64,000 bases of DNA from an uncultured Pseudomonadota bacterium (GCA_937920275.1 CALGVD010000105.1:1-64000), one strand, 5' to 3'. Positions 45,314 to 53,865 are shown, numbered from the stretch's first letter. Notes: generated by a model from the sequence alone, not told the origin. Made by a program: numbers and translations.

Positions 45314-46528
45314 GTGGCGCGACGGAGCACGAACGAGGCTGATGGCTATGTGGAGGACATCCTCTACACCTTCGGCTACCACCCGGAACTCGATCCGGTT
45401 CGCATGCAGGCGGTGTTGCGCCGCGCCGGGGTCGAGCCGCCCGAAGTCGCTGCGGCCTGTGAACTCGGCTTTGGGCAGGGGGTGAGCCTCGCCATCCATG
45501 CGGTCGCGGGCGGGGCGGCGTGGTGGGGGACCGATCTGATCCCAGCGCATGCGGCGCATGTCCGGGCGCTCGTGGCGGGCACCGAAGCGCGGTTTGACGC
45601 GGCCGAACAGGCCTTCGCGGTGTTCTGTGCGCGCGATGACCTGCCGCAGTTCGACTTCATCGGTCTGCACGGCGTCTGGAGTTGGGTGTCGGCGGCGAAC
45701 CGCGATCGCATCCTCGGACTCGTCTCGCGCAGGCTGCGGACCGGTGGGGTGGTCTATGTGTCGTACAACGCGCTGCCCGGTTGGGCGCCGATGCTGCCGC
45801 TGCGCGAGATGATGGTGGCCTACGCCGCCGCGCTGCCCGCGGACCTGCCGCGCGCTGACCGTATCGAAGCCGCGTTGCACGATGCGCAGATGCGCGTGCT
45901 GCGCGATCCGGTCCTGCTTGAGACCTGCCCGGGCATCGAGGCGGAACTGCGGGCGATCCGCCACAAAGGCGTCGCCTACCTCGCGCACGAGCTCTTCAAC
46001 CGCGATTGGGCGCCGATGCCTCCTGAGGAGGTCGCCGCGGCGATGCGGTCCGCGGGCCTGTCGTTCGCGGCGCAGGCAGACGAAGCGGAACCGGCGTCAG
46101 GCGCCAGGTTCCGGCGCGAGTACTTCGTCAAAGACGGTGCCCCGCCGATGGACGAGGGGGCGGCCCTCAGGCCCTCTCGCCAGCGCGATGGCCAGCTGCG
46201 GGATGTCCAGAGATTGAACGATCGTCTGCTCGCGCTGGCCGCGCGCAGTCCGGGCATGGCCTGGCTCGCCGACCCGCAGACCGGCGGCGGCGTGGAGGTC
46301 GGCTGCTCGGCGATGTTGATGCTGGCGGCCTGGCGGAACGGTGCCGTGGATACGGCCTCGGTCGCGCGGGACGCCGAGGCCATGTTGGCGCGTCTCGGGC
46401 AGCATCTGGTGCATGACGGTCGGGTGATCGTCGAGACCGCGCGGGTGCGTGCGCGGTTGCGGCTCGAGGCGCAGGAACTTCTGGAAGTGACGCTGCCGCG
46501 ATTACGCGAGCGGGGTGTACTGGCTTAG
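45314..46528 (+). CDS. SAM-dependent methyltransferase with regulatory domain (protein-lysine-methyltransferase-like)
   Basis: A 404-residue protein from GTG 45314. The amino part has YVEDILYTFGYHPELDPVRMQAVLRRAGVEPPEVAAACELGFGQGVSLAIHA (SAM motif I ELGFGQG) and WWGTDLIPAHAAHVR, then FDFIGLHGVWSWVSAANRDRIL and VYVSYNALPGWAPMLPLREMM. A middle helical regulatory domain (YLAHELFNRDWAPMPPEEVAAAM) and a carboxyl winged-helix-like part follow. This order matches outer-membrane-protein lysine methyltransferases described in Rickettsia and relatives in free-living bacteria. The target here is unknown. The frame further upstream lies over the DUF2147 promoter and is rejected. Confidence 0.85.
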   Translation: MARRSTNEADGYVEDILYTFGYHPELDPVRMQAVLRRAGVEPPEVAAACELGFGQGVSLAIHAVAGGAAWWGTDLIPAHAAHVRALVAGTEARFDAAEQAFAVFCARDDLPQFDFIGLHGVWSWVSAANRDRILGLVSRRLRTGGVVYVSYNALPGWAPMLPLREMMVAYAAALPADLPRADRIEAALHDAQMRVLRDPVLLETCPGIEAELRAIRHKGVAYLAHELFNRDWAPMPPEEVAAAMRSAGLSFAAQADEAEPASGARFRREYFVKDGAPPMDEGAALRPSRQRDGQLRDVQRLNDRLLALAARSPGMAWLADPQTGGGVEVGCSAMLMLAAWRNGAVDTASVARDAEAMLARLGQHLVHDGRVIVETARVRARLRLEAQELLEVTLPRLRERGVLA

Positions 46529-46574
46529 GTCGCGAACCGCGCAGGAGAGGGCAGGAGAGAGGGCGGGACGCGCC

Positions 46575-47045
46575 TCAGGCCGCGGGCTCGGCTGCCCCGA
46601 TCTTGAAGTTCTGGTCGGCGAAGGTCTTGCCGATGGATGACTTGATCTCCATGGGCACATGCTTTTGGCAGAGCATCGGCATCTCGGCGGTGTAATCTTT
46701 GATGCCCCAGGACGGATCCCAGACGGCCTTGCCGTCAGCGCCCTCGTGGTAGGCGACCATCATGCAGCTGCGGACCACCGCACCGGCGCTGTCCTTCGAA
46801 TCGAAGGCGACGGTCGTGACATAGGCCGGGCGACCCTCACGGTTCACGCCCTTCCAGAGCACTTCGCCGCCCGTGCCCTTGAAGTTGTCGGGCGAGCCGA
46901 CTTGGGACTTCACGATCTCGGCCGCCTGTGCAGGAGGGCTGGTGTCAGGGCCACCCGCCGAGCACGCGCCGAGCATCAGCAGACCCGCCGTGGTGAGGGT
47001 GGCCGCGAGGGGTGCAGCCCAGGGGGGGCGGGTGGGGCTGGTCAT
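46575..47045 (-). CDS. Putative lipoprotein of unknown function
   Basis: A 156-residue protein from ATG 47045, with a GGAG ribosome site seven bases before. A hydrophobic stretch ends in the lipobox LMLGAC at about residues 25-30, so the mature protein would be lipid-anchored. Two further Cys (VRSCMMVAYHEG, MLCQKHVPM) may pair. The segment GSPDNFKGTGGEVLWKGVNREGRPAYVTTVAFDSKDSAGA looks like a small beta domain; no family recognised. It is the last gene before the tRNA-Pro fragment. Confidence 0.75.
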   Translation of the reverse strand: MTSPTRPPWAAPLAATLTTAGLLMLGACSAGGPDTSPPAQAAEIVKSQVGSPDNFKGTGGEVLWKGVNREGRPAYVTTVAFDSKDSAGAVVRSCMMVAYHEGADGKAVWDPSWGIKDYTAEMPMLCQKHVPMEIKSSIGKTFADQNFKIGAAEPAA

Positions 47046-47158
47046 ATCGACGCTCCGGGGCAAACCTCAAAATACAGGACTCTTTGAGGGTGCTCGGTGA
47101 TGATGCACGGTAATCGCATCGCCGGACAGCGATTCCGTATCCCTTCGCAGGCGGGGAA

Positions 47159-47203
47159 TGGTCGGGATGAGAGGATTTGAACCTCCGACTCCTACGTCCC
47201 GAA
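47159..47203 (-). other. 3' half of tRNA-Pro(CGG): attachment-site remnant
   Basis: Read on the minus strand, the pieces in order are: anticodon loop TTCGGGA (anticodon CGG), 3' anticodon strand CGTAG, variable loop GAGTC, T-arm GGAGG-TTCAAAT-CCTCT, acceptor CATCCCG, A and CCA. The T-stem pairs fully (one G-T). Upstream of the loop the sequence is TGCATA..., which cannot pair with CGTAG, and no D-arm or 5' acceptor CGGGATG is found. So only 45 bases of the gene exist here. Tyrosine recombinases commonly cross over in the anticodon or T-arm and leave such a 3' copy at one end of the element. Confidence 0.85.
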
Positions 47204-47247
47204 TATGCGAGAAATGCAAGCAAATCATGGATTTAGATGAGCAGTAA

Positions 47248-47310
47248 GTGGCACTGCTGACCACGGTGGATCAAAGACTTACCAGGGGTTGCGTGCCACT
47301 TGCGTGCCAC
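47248..47310. repeat. Arm-site-like repeats: ttgcgtgccac twice in tandem plus an inverted gtggcac
   Basis: Perfect 11-bp copies at 47289-47299 and 47300-47310, and the reverse complement of the gtgccac core at 47248-47254. From memory, closely similar gtggcacgcaa repeats lie next to tyrosine-integrase genes of tRNA-targeted islands. That supports this being an element end. Confidence 0.65.
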
Positions 47311-47482
47311 CGTGTGGGCCCGGATGACTGAGGGATGCGATCTGCGGTACCGCGCGGCAGTCCGTTCGCGGTCTTCGGTTTGTCGTTGCATCTTGAAGCG
47401 AAGTTGCATCCACGCGCCGACGACCCGCTCGCAGCATCGCGTTCAGGTCCGCTGCTGTGCTATCGCGCTGTGCGGAGATTCG

Positions 47483-48145
47483 CTAGGCCACCACCGATTT
47501 CAGGTCCACCTCCATCAGTGCGGGCTTGGTTTCCTGAAAGCTGGCGCGCGCCGCCAGCGTGTCGGCGTAAACGGCGAGTTTGGGATGCCGCGGCCGCCAG
47601 TTCAACACTTCCAACTCGGCGACGAAGCCATGCTCGATCAGGAACGGAATCAGCAGCAGCATCGATCCCACGGCAATATCGCCGGTATCGATGTCGATGC
47701 CCTTCGCCGGTTGCCGGCGCTCGAGGGTCGCCTCGATTTCAGCAATGCCACGCCTGACCTTGCGGCTTTGGCGTTCGACGAACGGTTGGCTGGGTTCCGG
47801 ACGCTGGAGTTCGAAAACGATCGCATGGATCGCTTCCATGACCCGTTCGCCGAGCAGTTTGACGAAGCGGGTGGTCAATGCCTGCTCCGCGTTCGATGAG
47901 ATCAGCGGCCGATCGGGATACCTGACTTCCAGCCATTCGAGGATGAAGCTCGAGTCATAGACCGTGGTCCCATCGTCGAGGATCAGGATTGGCAGCTGTT
48001 CGAGCGGGCTGTATTGCGCGACGCAAGTGTCTTTGCCCCAGGGGACGTCGTAGGTCACGTCGAATGGGATGGCTTTTTCCTTCAGCGCGACTGCTACTTT
48101 GCGCCCGTAAGGACTCGACAGCGCGTTGATCAATCGAATACCCAT
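47483..48145 (-). CDS. Glutathione S-transferase family protein
   Basis: A 220-residue protein with an amino-terminal thioredoxin fold (INALSSPYGRKVAVALKEKAIPFDV, LEQLPILILDDGTTVYDSSFILEWLEVRYP: cis-Pro and the DSS glutathione-binding turn) and an all-helical carboxyl domain (GIDIDTGDIAVGSMLLLIPFL). It may conjugate or reductively process an intermediate, or isomerise it as in zeta/maleylacetoacetate types. It is 43 bases downstream of the MFS gene on the same strand, so the two likely share the TetR-controlled promoter. Confidence 0.9.
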   Translation of the reverse strand: MGIRLINALSSPYGRKVAVALKEKAIPFDVTYDVPWGKDTCVAQYSPLEQLPILILDDGTTVYDSSFILEWLEVRYPDRPLISSNAEQALTTRFVKLLGERVMEAIHAIVFELQRPEPSQPFVERQSRKVRRGIAEIEATLERRQPAKGIDIDTGDIAVGSMLLLIPFLIEHGFVAELEVLNWRPRHPKLAVYADTLAARASFQETKPALMEVDLKSVVA

Positions 48146-48188
48146 GGATGCCTCCCTCCGCCGCGAATGCTTGCGGAATCTTTCGCCG

Positions 48189-49460
48189 TCAATTCACTTC
48201 TGCGCCAATGGAGACAGGTCTCTTTTCGCTCTGCCGGCCCACCATGAATGCGATCACCGAAGCCACGGCGAGCAGACTGATGCTGACCAGGACGGGCGTT
48301 TCATACGAGCCAAATCCTTCGCGCAGCCGGCCGACGACAGGTGGGCTGAACCCGAACGCCACTGCATAAACGCCGTAGAGCCATCCGTATATGCGTCCGA
48401 ACGACTGCGGCTCAAACAGGCGGGACGCCATGTAGGCCAGCAAATCCACTTCGGCCCCCAACAGCAATCCGATGAGAATGACGGCCGCGGGCGCGTACGC
48501 CAGACCGCCGAACCACAGCATTGCGATGCCAACACTGCCGAGCGCGAATACGGCAACGCCTACACGTCCCGCGGGAAAGCGGTCCAGGCTCAAACCGATG
48601 ATCAACCGTCCAGCAACGCTGGAGAAACCGATCAGCGACGCGTACCGAGCGGCAGTTGTCGGCTCTGCGCCCAGATCCTGGAAGATCGACACGAGATGAA
48701 AGACCATGCCGCCGATGCCGAGCGCCATGCTCGCGGCCAGCGCGGAGGCGAGCCAGAAGGGCCGCGTTCGCGCAGCCTCCCGAATGGACAACCCAACGGG
48801 AGGTGCGACGTGCGATGCAGCGACACGGCTCGGTTGCTCGTGGCGTCTGAATCCGAACCACACCAGCGGTGCAGCGACTATCGCCGTGACCGCGAGCGCG
48901 CAAAAAGCCGCGCGCCATCCCATTGCGGCGGTGACGGCAGCCACGACGTTAGGCACCCAGAATCCGACGATTCCAGCGCCCGTCAGCGCCATTCCCAATG
49001 CGAGTCCGCGCCGCCTGTCGAAGCCCCGGGTGATCGGACGGACGAGAACGATCGGCGTCGATCCCAGTCCCAACACGGCAATTGCGCAGTAGGCAAGCCA
49101 GAAGCCCCAGAGCGTATCGACCGTCGTTGCCATGGCGATCGTGGCCAGCCCATATGCCAGCAGGCTCATCGACCCGACAGCCGCCGCGCCAAATCGGTCG
49201 CTCAACCTGCCGACGACGGGTCCGAATATAAAGATACAGATCGTCATCAGGGTGACGGCGAACGAGATGTCGGAACGCTCCCATCCGAAGTCCGCCTGCA
49301 GTGGGCGCATCAGCGAGCCGAGGCCGTAAAACATCACGGCGTTCATGCTCGTCGCGAGGCCGATTGCGGCGCTGGCGACCAGCAGCCTTCTGCCCTCGAA
49401 CTCGTTCTGCAGGCTGGTAGCCCCTGAGGACGCAATTTGGCTCATATGGTTCATGTCCAT
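48189..49460 (-). CDS. MFS transporter (monocarboxylate/oxalate-formate-antiporter-like)
   Basis: A 423-residue permease with 12 hydrophobic segments. Landmarks: MFYGLGSLMRPLQADFGWERSDISFAVTLMTICIFIFGPVVGRLSDRFG (helices 1-2 with the loop 2-3 motif), FDRRRGLALGMALTGAGIVGFWVPNV, and GFSSVAGRLIIGLSLDRFPAGR in the second half. This group imports monocarboxylates. Divergent from the TetR gene, with an overlapping promoter/operator between, it is the probable uptake system for the island's substrate acid. Confidence 0.9.
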   Translation of the reverse strand: MDMNHMSQIASSGATSLQNEFEGRRLLVASAAIGLATSMNAVMFYGLGSLMRPLQADFGWERSDISFAVTLMTICIFIFGPVVGRLSDRFGAAAVGSMSLLAYGLATIAMATTVDTLWGFWLAYCAIAVLGLGSTPIVLVRPITRGFDRRRGLALGMALTGAGIVGFWVPNVVAAVTAAMGWRAAFCALAVTAIVAAPLVWFGFRRHEQPSRVAASHVAPPVGLSIREAARTRPFWLASALAASMALGIGGMVFHLVSIFQDLGAEPTTAARYASLIGFSSVAGRLIIGLSLDRFPAGRVGVAVFALGSVGIAMLWFGGLAYAPAAVILIGLLLGAEVDLLAYMASRLFEPQSFGRIYGWLYGVYAVAFGFSPPVVGRLREGFGSYETPVLVSISLLAVASVIAFMVGRQSEKRPVSIGAEVN

Positions 49461-49576
49461 CGGGTTGGCGCTACATCGCTTCTGCGATCGCGCAATCAGC
49501 CATGGGAAGCACGGGCCCGCCGTGCGCGCTCAGGTCCAGGGCGAGCCGCGACGAGGCTATGAACTTGCAGATGCAT

Positions 49577-49605
49577 TTTACATCAATGTCAGACAGTATT
49601 AGCAA
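49577..49605. promoter_or_regulatory. Face-to-face promoters over operator ATGTCAGACA (TetR/MFS divergent region)
   Basis: On the minus strand TTGCTA (49600-49605), a 17-base spacer and TGTAAA (49577-49582) form a promoter for the MFS-GST genes. On the plus strand the same bases read TTTACA, 17 bases, TAGCAA, a weaker promoter for the regulator gene. The spacer contains ATGTCAGACA (49586-49595), whose core TGTCAGACA is a perfect palindrome. The same motif recurs at 52264-52273 and 57275-57284. The rest of the 279-base gap shows nothing else. Confidence 0.55.
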
Positions 49606-49739
49606 GAGCCTTTTGTCGCGTTCGCCCTGATCACTCGAGGCCGATTTGTGCTTGAATCCGTCCCTGTGATGGGCACGGTGATGGCAATTGATCCGTTCAG
49701 CGCCGGCGGCGATCCTGGGCGACGACGAGAATTCGAGGA

Positions 49740-50420
49740 ATGAGTAACTTGGCAAATCCTACAGACAGTGCCCCCGGCGCTGACCAACAAGCGCGCATCG
49801 TGGAAGTCGCGGCACGCCTTTTCATCGCGCATGGTTACCACGGAGTCAGCTATCTCCACATCGCGAAGGAATTGGGGATCAACCACTCGAATATCCATTA
49901 CTACTTCCGCGTCAAGGCGATGTTGGCCGAAGCAGTGCTTCGGCAGGTTTCCGATGCCACTCTGGAATCGATGAAGAAGATCTGGATCAATCCGGAAACC
50001 ACGTTCCTTGCCAAGCTGCTCAGCACGCGCAACTGGATGTTCGAGCATTACCTGGAGTTCAACCCCGGCGGAAAGGGCGGGCACTCGTGGGGTCTTCTGG
50101 CGCGCTTTACGATGGACGCCGACGCACTTTCGCCGCCGATCAGAAAGCTGATGCGTAGCACGCTGCAGCGGCTCGATGACTACATCGCGGAGGGTGTGCG
50201 GCTCGCTGTGGAGAGCGGAGAACTTGTGGAGGATGCTCCGCAGGCAGGCATCACGCTGCAGATTTCCAGCCTGCTGTCGGTATCGGGCCAGGCGACTCGT
50301 TCAGGTAGCGGTTTCGAGCGTCTCGAAGACCTCATCAAGTGGACGTACACCTCCATCGCTCGGGCTTATGGGCGTCGTGGCGCGGGACTCGGGCAGTGGG
50401 TGCAGCCCGGAGCGCCCTAG
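49740..50420 (+). CDS. TetR/AcrR family transcriptional regulator
   Basis: A 226-residue regulator. The helix-turn-helix is in residues 18-64: QARIVEVAARLFIAHGYHGVSYLHIAKELGINHSNIHYYFRVKAMLAEAVL, matching the TetR pattern (G-S-I/L-Y-Y-H-F replaced by SNIHYYF). The carboxyl part is helical and should bind a ligand, probably an acyl-CoA of the pathway. It is divergent from the MFS permease and upstream of the catabolic genes, so local control is likely. The operator candidate is TGTYWGACA at three promoters. Repressor action is inferred from the operator position within promoter spacers. Confidence 0.92.
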   Translation: MSNLANPTDSAPGADQQARIVEVAARLFIAHGYHGVSYLHIAKELGINHSNIHYYFRVKAMLAEAVLRQVSDATLESMKKIWINPETTFLAKLLSTRNWMFEHYLEFNPGGKGGHSWGLLARFTMDADALSPPIRKLMRSTLQRLDDYIAEGVRLAVESGELVEDAPQAGITLQISSLLSVSGQATRSGSGFERLEDLIKWTYTSIARAYGRRGAGLGQWVQPGAP

Positions 50421-50711
50421 CAGGCTGGATATCCATGGTAGCTGCACACAGGGAGGTGTTGCGGAGGTTCCTCCTGCGCCCCGCCGCCCCAACGGACGGA
50501 GGGGGGCGAACCGCGCGATTTCGATCGGTCACCGCAGAATCGCTGTCCGGAAGCCTGCACAACCAGGTCCTGTGTCGTCGAGCTGCGAGAAGGAATTTGG
50601 CCGTGCACCCGTTCGAATCGACCGAACCGTCCGCCTGTCCCGGCGATCGCACTCGGCGAGAGCAAAGAGTCAATCAGCGCGCCCCGAAGCTGGGCGATAA
50701 GGAAGAAACGT
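50421..50711. other. Intergenic stretch without a supported gene
   Basis: No coding frame with family similarity. A ribosome site (aaggaag) lies just before the amidohydrolase ATG. No terminator hairpin and no copy of the TGTYWGACA motif is seen, so the amidohydrolase may be read from its own unrecognised promoter or from the regulator gene. Confidence 0.4.
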
Positions 50712-51830
50712 ATGATCAACGACTACTTCGTGATTGATGCCGTCACGCACGCGTACAACCATCTGCCGCAGAACTGGGCGGATGCCGCATATGCCGAGGC
50801 CCTGAGCGAGACGGCGTTCAACGTCGGCGCGAATCCTCCCGATGGGCGTTATGCGCTCAACCGCGATGTGTATCTGTCCGACTGGCAAGTCCCGGACCTT
50901 GCGAATGTTCTGTTTCGCGAGAGCAATACCGATGTCGCTGTGATGCATCCGGTGGCGATCACGGCCTACAAGGATGGATTTTCGTCTGTTGCCAAGGCAG
51001 TCGAGGCGCTTTCGAAGTACCCGAAGCGATTTATTGGCGCCTACGCCTGCGTGGATCCACTGAACACACGGAAGGCCATCGCTTCGCTCGAAGAGCAAGC
51101 GGAGTTGCTGAAGCCCATGGGATTGAAGCTCTATCCGACGAGCTGGGATGGATCCAAAGAACGATCGTTTCGGATGGACGACGCAAAACTGATTTATCCG
51201 CTTTACGAACGGGCTGCTCAACTGGGGTTGCGCCACATCGCCATTCACAAAGCGGTCCCGGTAGGTCCGTTTCCGGTGGGCGATGCCTATAGCCCGCAGG
51301 ATCTGGAAACCGCAGCCGCAGACTTCCCGCATCTGAGCTTCGAAATCGTTCACGGGGGAGTGTCTTTCGTCGAGGAGACAGCGTGGTTGCTCGCGCGGTA
51401 TCCAAACATCTACGTGAACATGGAGATGCTTGATATCGTCGTGGAGCGCCGGCCGCGTGCGTTTGCCCAGGTGCTGTTGGGTCTTTGCCGTATCGGGGGC
51501 GGCGAGATGTTGAAACGGCTTTTCTGGGGGTCCGGCGGAACGCTGCATCACCCCCAACCTGGGCTCGAAGCATTCGTGAAGTTCGAGTATCCCGAAGACC
51601 TTCTGGAAGGTTCCGGCCTCTTCGGGCCGATCCGGCAGATTGCTGTCGAGGACAAGCGCAACATGTTGGCGGGGACGTTTGCGCGCCTGCACGGCATCGA
51701 CATCGAAGCGTGCAAGCGCGCGATTGCGAATGATGAGTTCAGTCGGCCTTCAGGTGCTCCGCTATCGGAGCCTTACTCGACAATATCGATGGCCGAACAA
51801 GTGAAAACGTGGAGGCAGCAGCGTGTCTGA
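50712..51830 (+). CDS. Amidohydrolase-2 (ACMSD-like) family protein
   Basis: A 372-residue TIM-barrel protein. The amino end YFVIDAVTHAYNH fits the subfamily, but the usual first metal motif HxH appears as V-T-H, so one ligand is replaced. Further landmarks: HPVAITAYKDG, YPKRFIGAYACVDP, MGLKLYPTSWDGS, LRHIAIHKAVPVGPFP, SFEIVHGG and the Asp-free LFWGSGGTLHHPQPGLEAF, where metal-dependent members often have GSDxP. It could be a decarboxylase, a hydrolase or a hydratase of a cyclic or unsaturated acid. It overlaps the DUF59 gene by 8 bases, so the two are coupled. Confidence 0.85.
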   Translation: MINDYFVIDAVTHAYNHLPQNWADAAYAEALSETAFNVGANPPDGRYALNRDVYLSDWQVPDLANVLFRESNTDVAVMHPVAITAYKDGFSSVAKAVEALSKYPKRFIGAYACVDPLNTRKAIASLEEQAELLKPMGLKLYPTSWDGSKERSFRMDDAKLIYPLYERAAQLGLRHIAIHKAVPVGPFPVGDAYSPQDLETAAADFPHLSFEIVHGGVSFVEETAWLLARYPNIYVNMEMLDIVVERRPRAFAQVLLGLCRIGGGEMLKRLFWGSGGTLHHPQPGLEAFVKFEYPEDLLEGSGLFGPIRQIAVEDKRNMLAGTFARLHGIDIEACKRAIANDEFSRPSGAPLSEPYSTISMAEQVKTWRQQRV

Positions 51831-52215
51831 CCAGGAACACTCGCTGCATGCCATGGTGTTGGCGCAGCTGGATGAAATCGAGGACCCCTGCAGCGTTGCA
51901 AGCGGTACGCCCATGGGTCTGGTTGAAATGGGTCTCGTCGACTCGGTCAATGTTTCCGCTGGCGGACTAGTAGAAGTCAACCTTCGGCTGACCTCGCCTC
52001 TGTGCCACATGATCGGGTTCTTCAAGGTGGAGGCGGTGCGCAGGCTTGCAAGCCTCGCGGGAGTGACGGGCGTCGCTCTGCACGCGGATATGGGCCTCGA
52101 CTGGAGTTCAGACCGCATGAGCGCCGTGGCGCAAGGACGGCGGGCGCAGCTTGTGAGGAGAATGGAACGTCTTCGGGAGAGCGGCACGATGAGCCAAGCC
52201 ATCGACCCTGGCTGA
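51823..52215 (+). CDS. DUF59/MIP18 (PaaD-like) Fe-S-associated small protein
   Basis: A 130-residue protein from GTG 51823, overlapping the amidohydrolase end. The family pattern DPE...DLGLV appears as EDPCSVASGTPMGLVEMGLVDSV, and the Cys segment T-x-P-x-C as LTSPLCHMIGFF. Family members assist Fe-S cluster insertion (SufT, PaaD). Here the only neighbour it is tied to is an amidohydrolase, not an oxygenase; a maturation or regulatory role for that enzyme is a guess. An extra Cys sits at the position of Glu in the DPE motif. Confidence 0.75.
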   Translation: MSDQEHSLHAMVLAQLDEIEDPCSVASGTPMGLVEMGLVDSVNVSAGGLVEVNLRLTSPLCHMIGFFKVEAVRRLASLAGVTGVALHADMGLDWSSDRMSAVAQGRRAQLVRRMERLRESGTMSQAIDPG

Positions 52216-52254
52216 TGAGTCGATCCGGGCTAACGACACGCGTCCATCCCGTTA

Positions 52255-52283
52255 TTGACTTAGATGTTAGACATCTATATAAA
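52255..52283 (+). promoter_or_regulatory. Sigma-70 promoter with palindromic operator filling the spacer
   Basis: TTGACT (-35, 52255-52260) and TATAAA (-10, 52278-52283) are 17 bases apart. The spacer is itself the palindrome TAGATGTTAGACATCTA (7-base arms, 3-base centre), containing the ATGTTAGACA form of the shared motif. A protein bound here would block RNA polymerase directly. It drives the acyl-CoA synthetase and the biotin carboxylase genes; the start codon is about 75 bases downstream. Confidence 0.8.
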
Positions 52284-52357
52284 TTGCCCTGCGGGTGCTG
52301 ACGCAGACGGTCCTTCGGGACTGCGCAGCCCCGGACTGTCGAGGGGGGCGCAACGTC

Positions 52358-53827
52358 ATGCAGATTGGGTCGATGATTCGGCGCGCAGCGCTGCAATTTG
52401 GATCGGCTCCCTGCCTTACTGAGGGGGGGCGGACGCTGAGCTTTGCGGATTTTGATGCGGCCACGGACCGCGTCGGAAACGCTTTGCTGGACCGCGGCGT
52501 GCGACCTGGTGACCGCGTCAGCGTCCTGTTGCCGAACTCGATCGAGTGCCTGATCGTTTACTACGCGCTCGCCAAGGCGGGTCTGATCCGCGTGCAGCTC
52601 AATGTGCGCGAGACGCTCGCCAATCACGTCTACAAGATTGCGGACAGCGGCAGTCGCGCGGTGATTCACGACGACATTGAGGGGGTGGACGCGGAAATCC
52701 TCATCGGCCGTGATGAACTCTCGCGCATGCTCGAGGAGGGTCGCAGCGGCGCATGCATCGTCGATCGCGGACTCGAAGATCCCCTGCGCTTCGGTTACAC
52801 CGGCGGCACGACCGGCAAGTCGAAGGCCGTCATCCTCACGACGCGGGGCGAACTCGCTGAAATCAGCGCATTTCTGACCGATCTGGTGCCCCAGATTCGC
52901 AGCGGCGACGTGTTCCTGCATGCGGCGCCGATCGCGCATGCTTCCGGCGCGTTCTTTTTGCCCGCGCTGGTCCGCGGTGCGCACGCCATCGTGATGCGGA
53001 AGTTCGATGCTGCGGAGTTCCTCACGCTTGCTGAAACGAGCCGAGCCGGGTTCACGTTCCTCGTGCCGACCATGATCGCGATGTTGCTCGAAGCGCCGAG
53101 CATCGACTCCGCCAATCTGTCGTTCCAGCGCATTGCCTATGGCGCTGCCTCGATCGCGCCTGCGCTGATGAAGCGTGCCGAGACACGCTTCGGCCGGATT
53201 TTCGCGCAGTGCTACGGGCAGGCGGAGAGCCCGATGTGCATCACCTGCCTGCAGCCGGAGGACCACGATCGCGAAGCGTCCTGCGGTCGTCCGTTCACGA
53301 TCGTGGAAGTCGCGATCTGGGATGAGAACGACCGCCCACTGCCACCGGGCGAACGCGGCGAAATCGTCTGCCGCGGCCCGCAGATGATGTCCGGCTACTG
53401 GAACCGCCCGGAACAGACAGCCGAGGCTTTCCGCAATGGCTGGCTCCATACGGGCGACATTGGTGTCATGGATGAGGACGGATACTTCTATATCGTCGAT
53501 CGCAAGAACGATCTGTTGATCTCCGGTGGTTACAACGTTTATCCGCGCGAAGTCGAAGACGTACTGATGGCGTTCCCGGACGTCATCGAGGCCGCGGTCG
53601 TTGGTCTGCCTGACGAGAAATGGGGCGATCGGGTGGTTGCCGTCGTGACCGGCCGGCCTGGCCTGAGTGCGGATGCCTTGATGCAGTTCGCCCGCGCCAA
53701 TCTGTCGCCCTTCAAGCAGCCCAAGGCCATCGAAATCTGGCCTGAGTTGCCAAAGAGCGCAGCAAACAAGATTCTGAGGCGTACCGTGCGCGACCACTTG
53801 GTCGGCCAGGCCGCATCCGGGCGCTGA
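52358..53827 (+). CDS. Acyl-CoA synthetase (AMP-forming)
   Basis: A 489-residue ANL-superfamily ligase from ATG 52358 (G-rich ribosome site before it; the frame start at 52295 would lie at the transcription start). Motifs: YTGGTTGKSKAVILT (P-loop), YGQAESPMCITCL, MSGYWNRPEQTAEAFRNGWLHTGDIG, VDRKNDLLISGGYNVYPREVEDVL and the carboxyl-terminal catalytic Lys region KSAANKILRR. It should activate the substrate acid to its CoA thioester with ATP. Transcribed from the operator-controlled promoter and followed after 38 bases by the carboxylase genes. Substrate unknown; the family ranges from fatty to aromatic acids. Confidence 0.93.
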   Translation: MQIGSMIRRAALQFGSAPCLTEGGRTLSFADFDAATDRVGNALLDRGVRPGDRVSVLLPNSIECLIVYYALAKAGLIRVQLNVRETLANHVYKIADSGSRAVIHDDIEGVDAEILIGRDELSRMLEEGRSGACIVDRGLEDPLRFGYTGGTTGKSKAVILTTRGELAEISAFLTDLVPQIRSGDVFLHAAPIAHASGAFFLPALVRGAHAIVMRKFDAAEFLTLAETSRAGFTFLVPTMIAMLLEAPSIDSANLSFQRIAYGAASIAPALMKRAETRFGRIFAQCYGQAESPMCITCLQPEDHDREASCGRPFTIVEVAIWDENDRPLPPGERGEIVCRGPQMMSGYWNRPEQTAEAFRNGWLHTGDIGVMDEDGYFYIVDRKNDLLISGGYNVYPREVEDVLMAFPDVIEAAVVGLPDEKWGDRVVAVVTGRPGLSADALMQFARANLSPFKQPKAIEIWPELPKSAANKILRRTVRDHLVGQAASGR

Positions 53828-53865
53828 ACGTAGCGGGCAGCGCGCAAAATTCGAGGAGGGTTGCG

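Larger units (their letters stand above)
47046..47482. other. Gene-free stretch holding the backbone/island boundary
   Basis: Contents: a bulged inverted repeat CGGTAATCGC/GCGATTCCG at 47108-47137 (no T-run), the tRNA-Pro 3' half at 47159-47203, a repeat block at 47248-47310, then about 170 bases without any recognisable feature before the GST stop. No intact integrase is present. Confidence 0.6.

Noticed and set aside
47067-47264. Short minus-strand frame containing VGVGGSNPLIPT
   Set aside because: It is translation of the tRNA 3' half, a well-known artefact.
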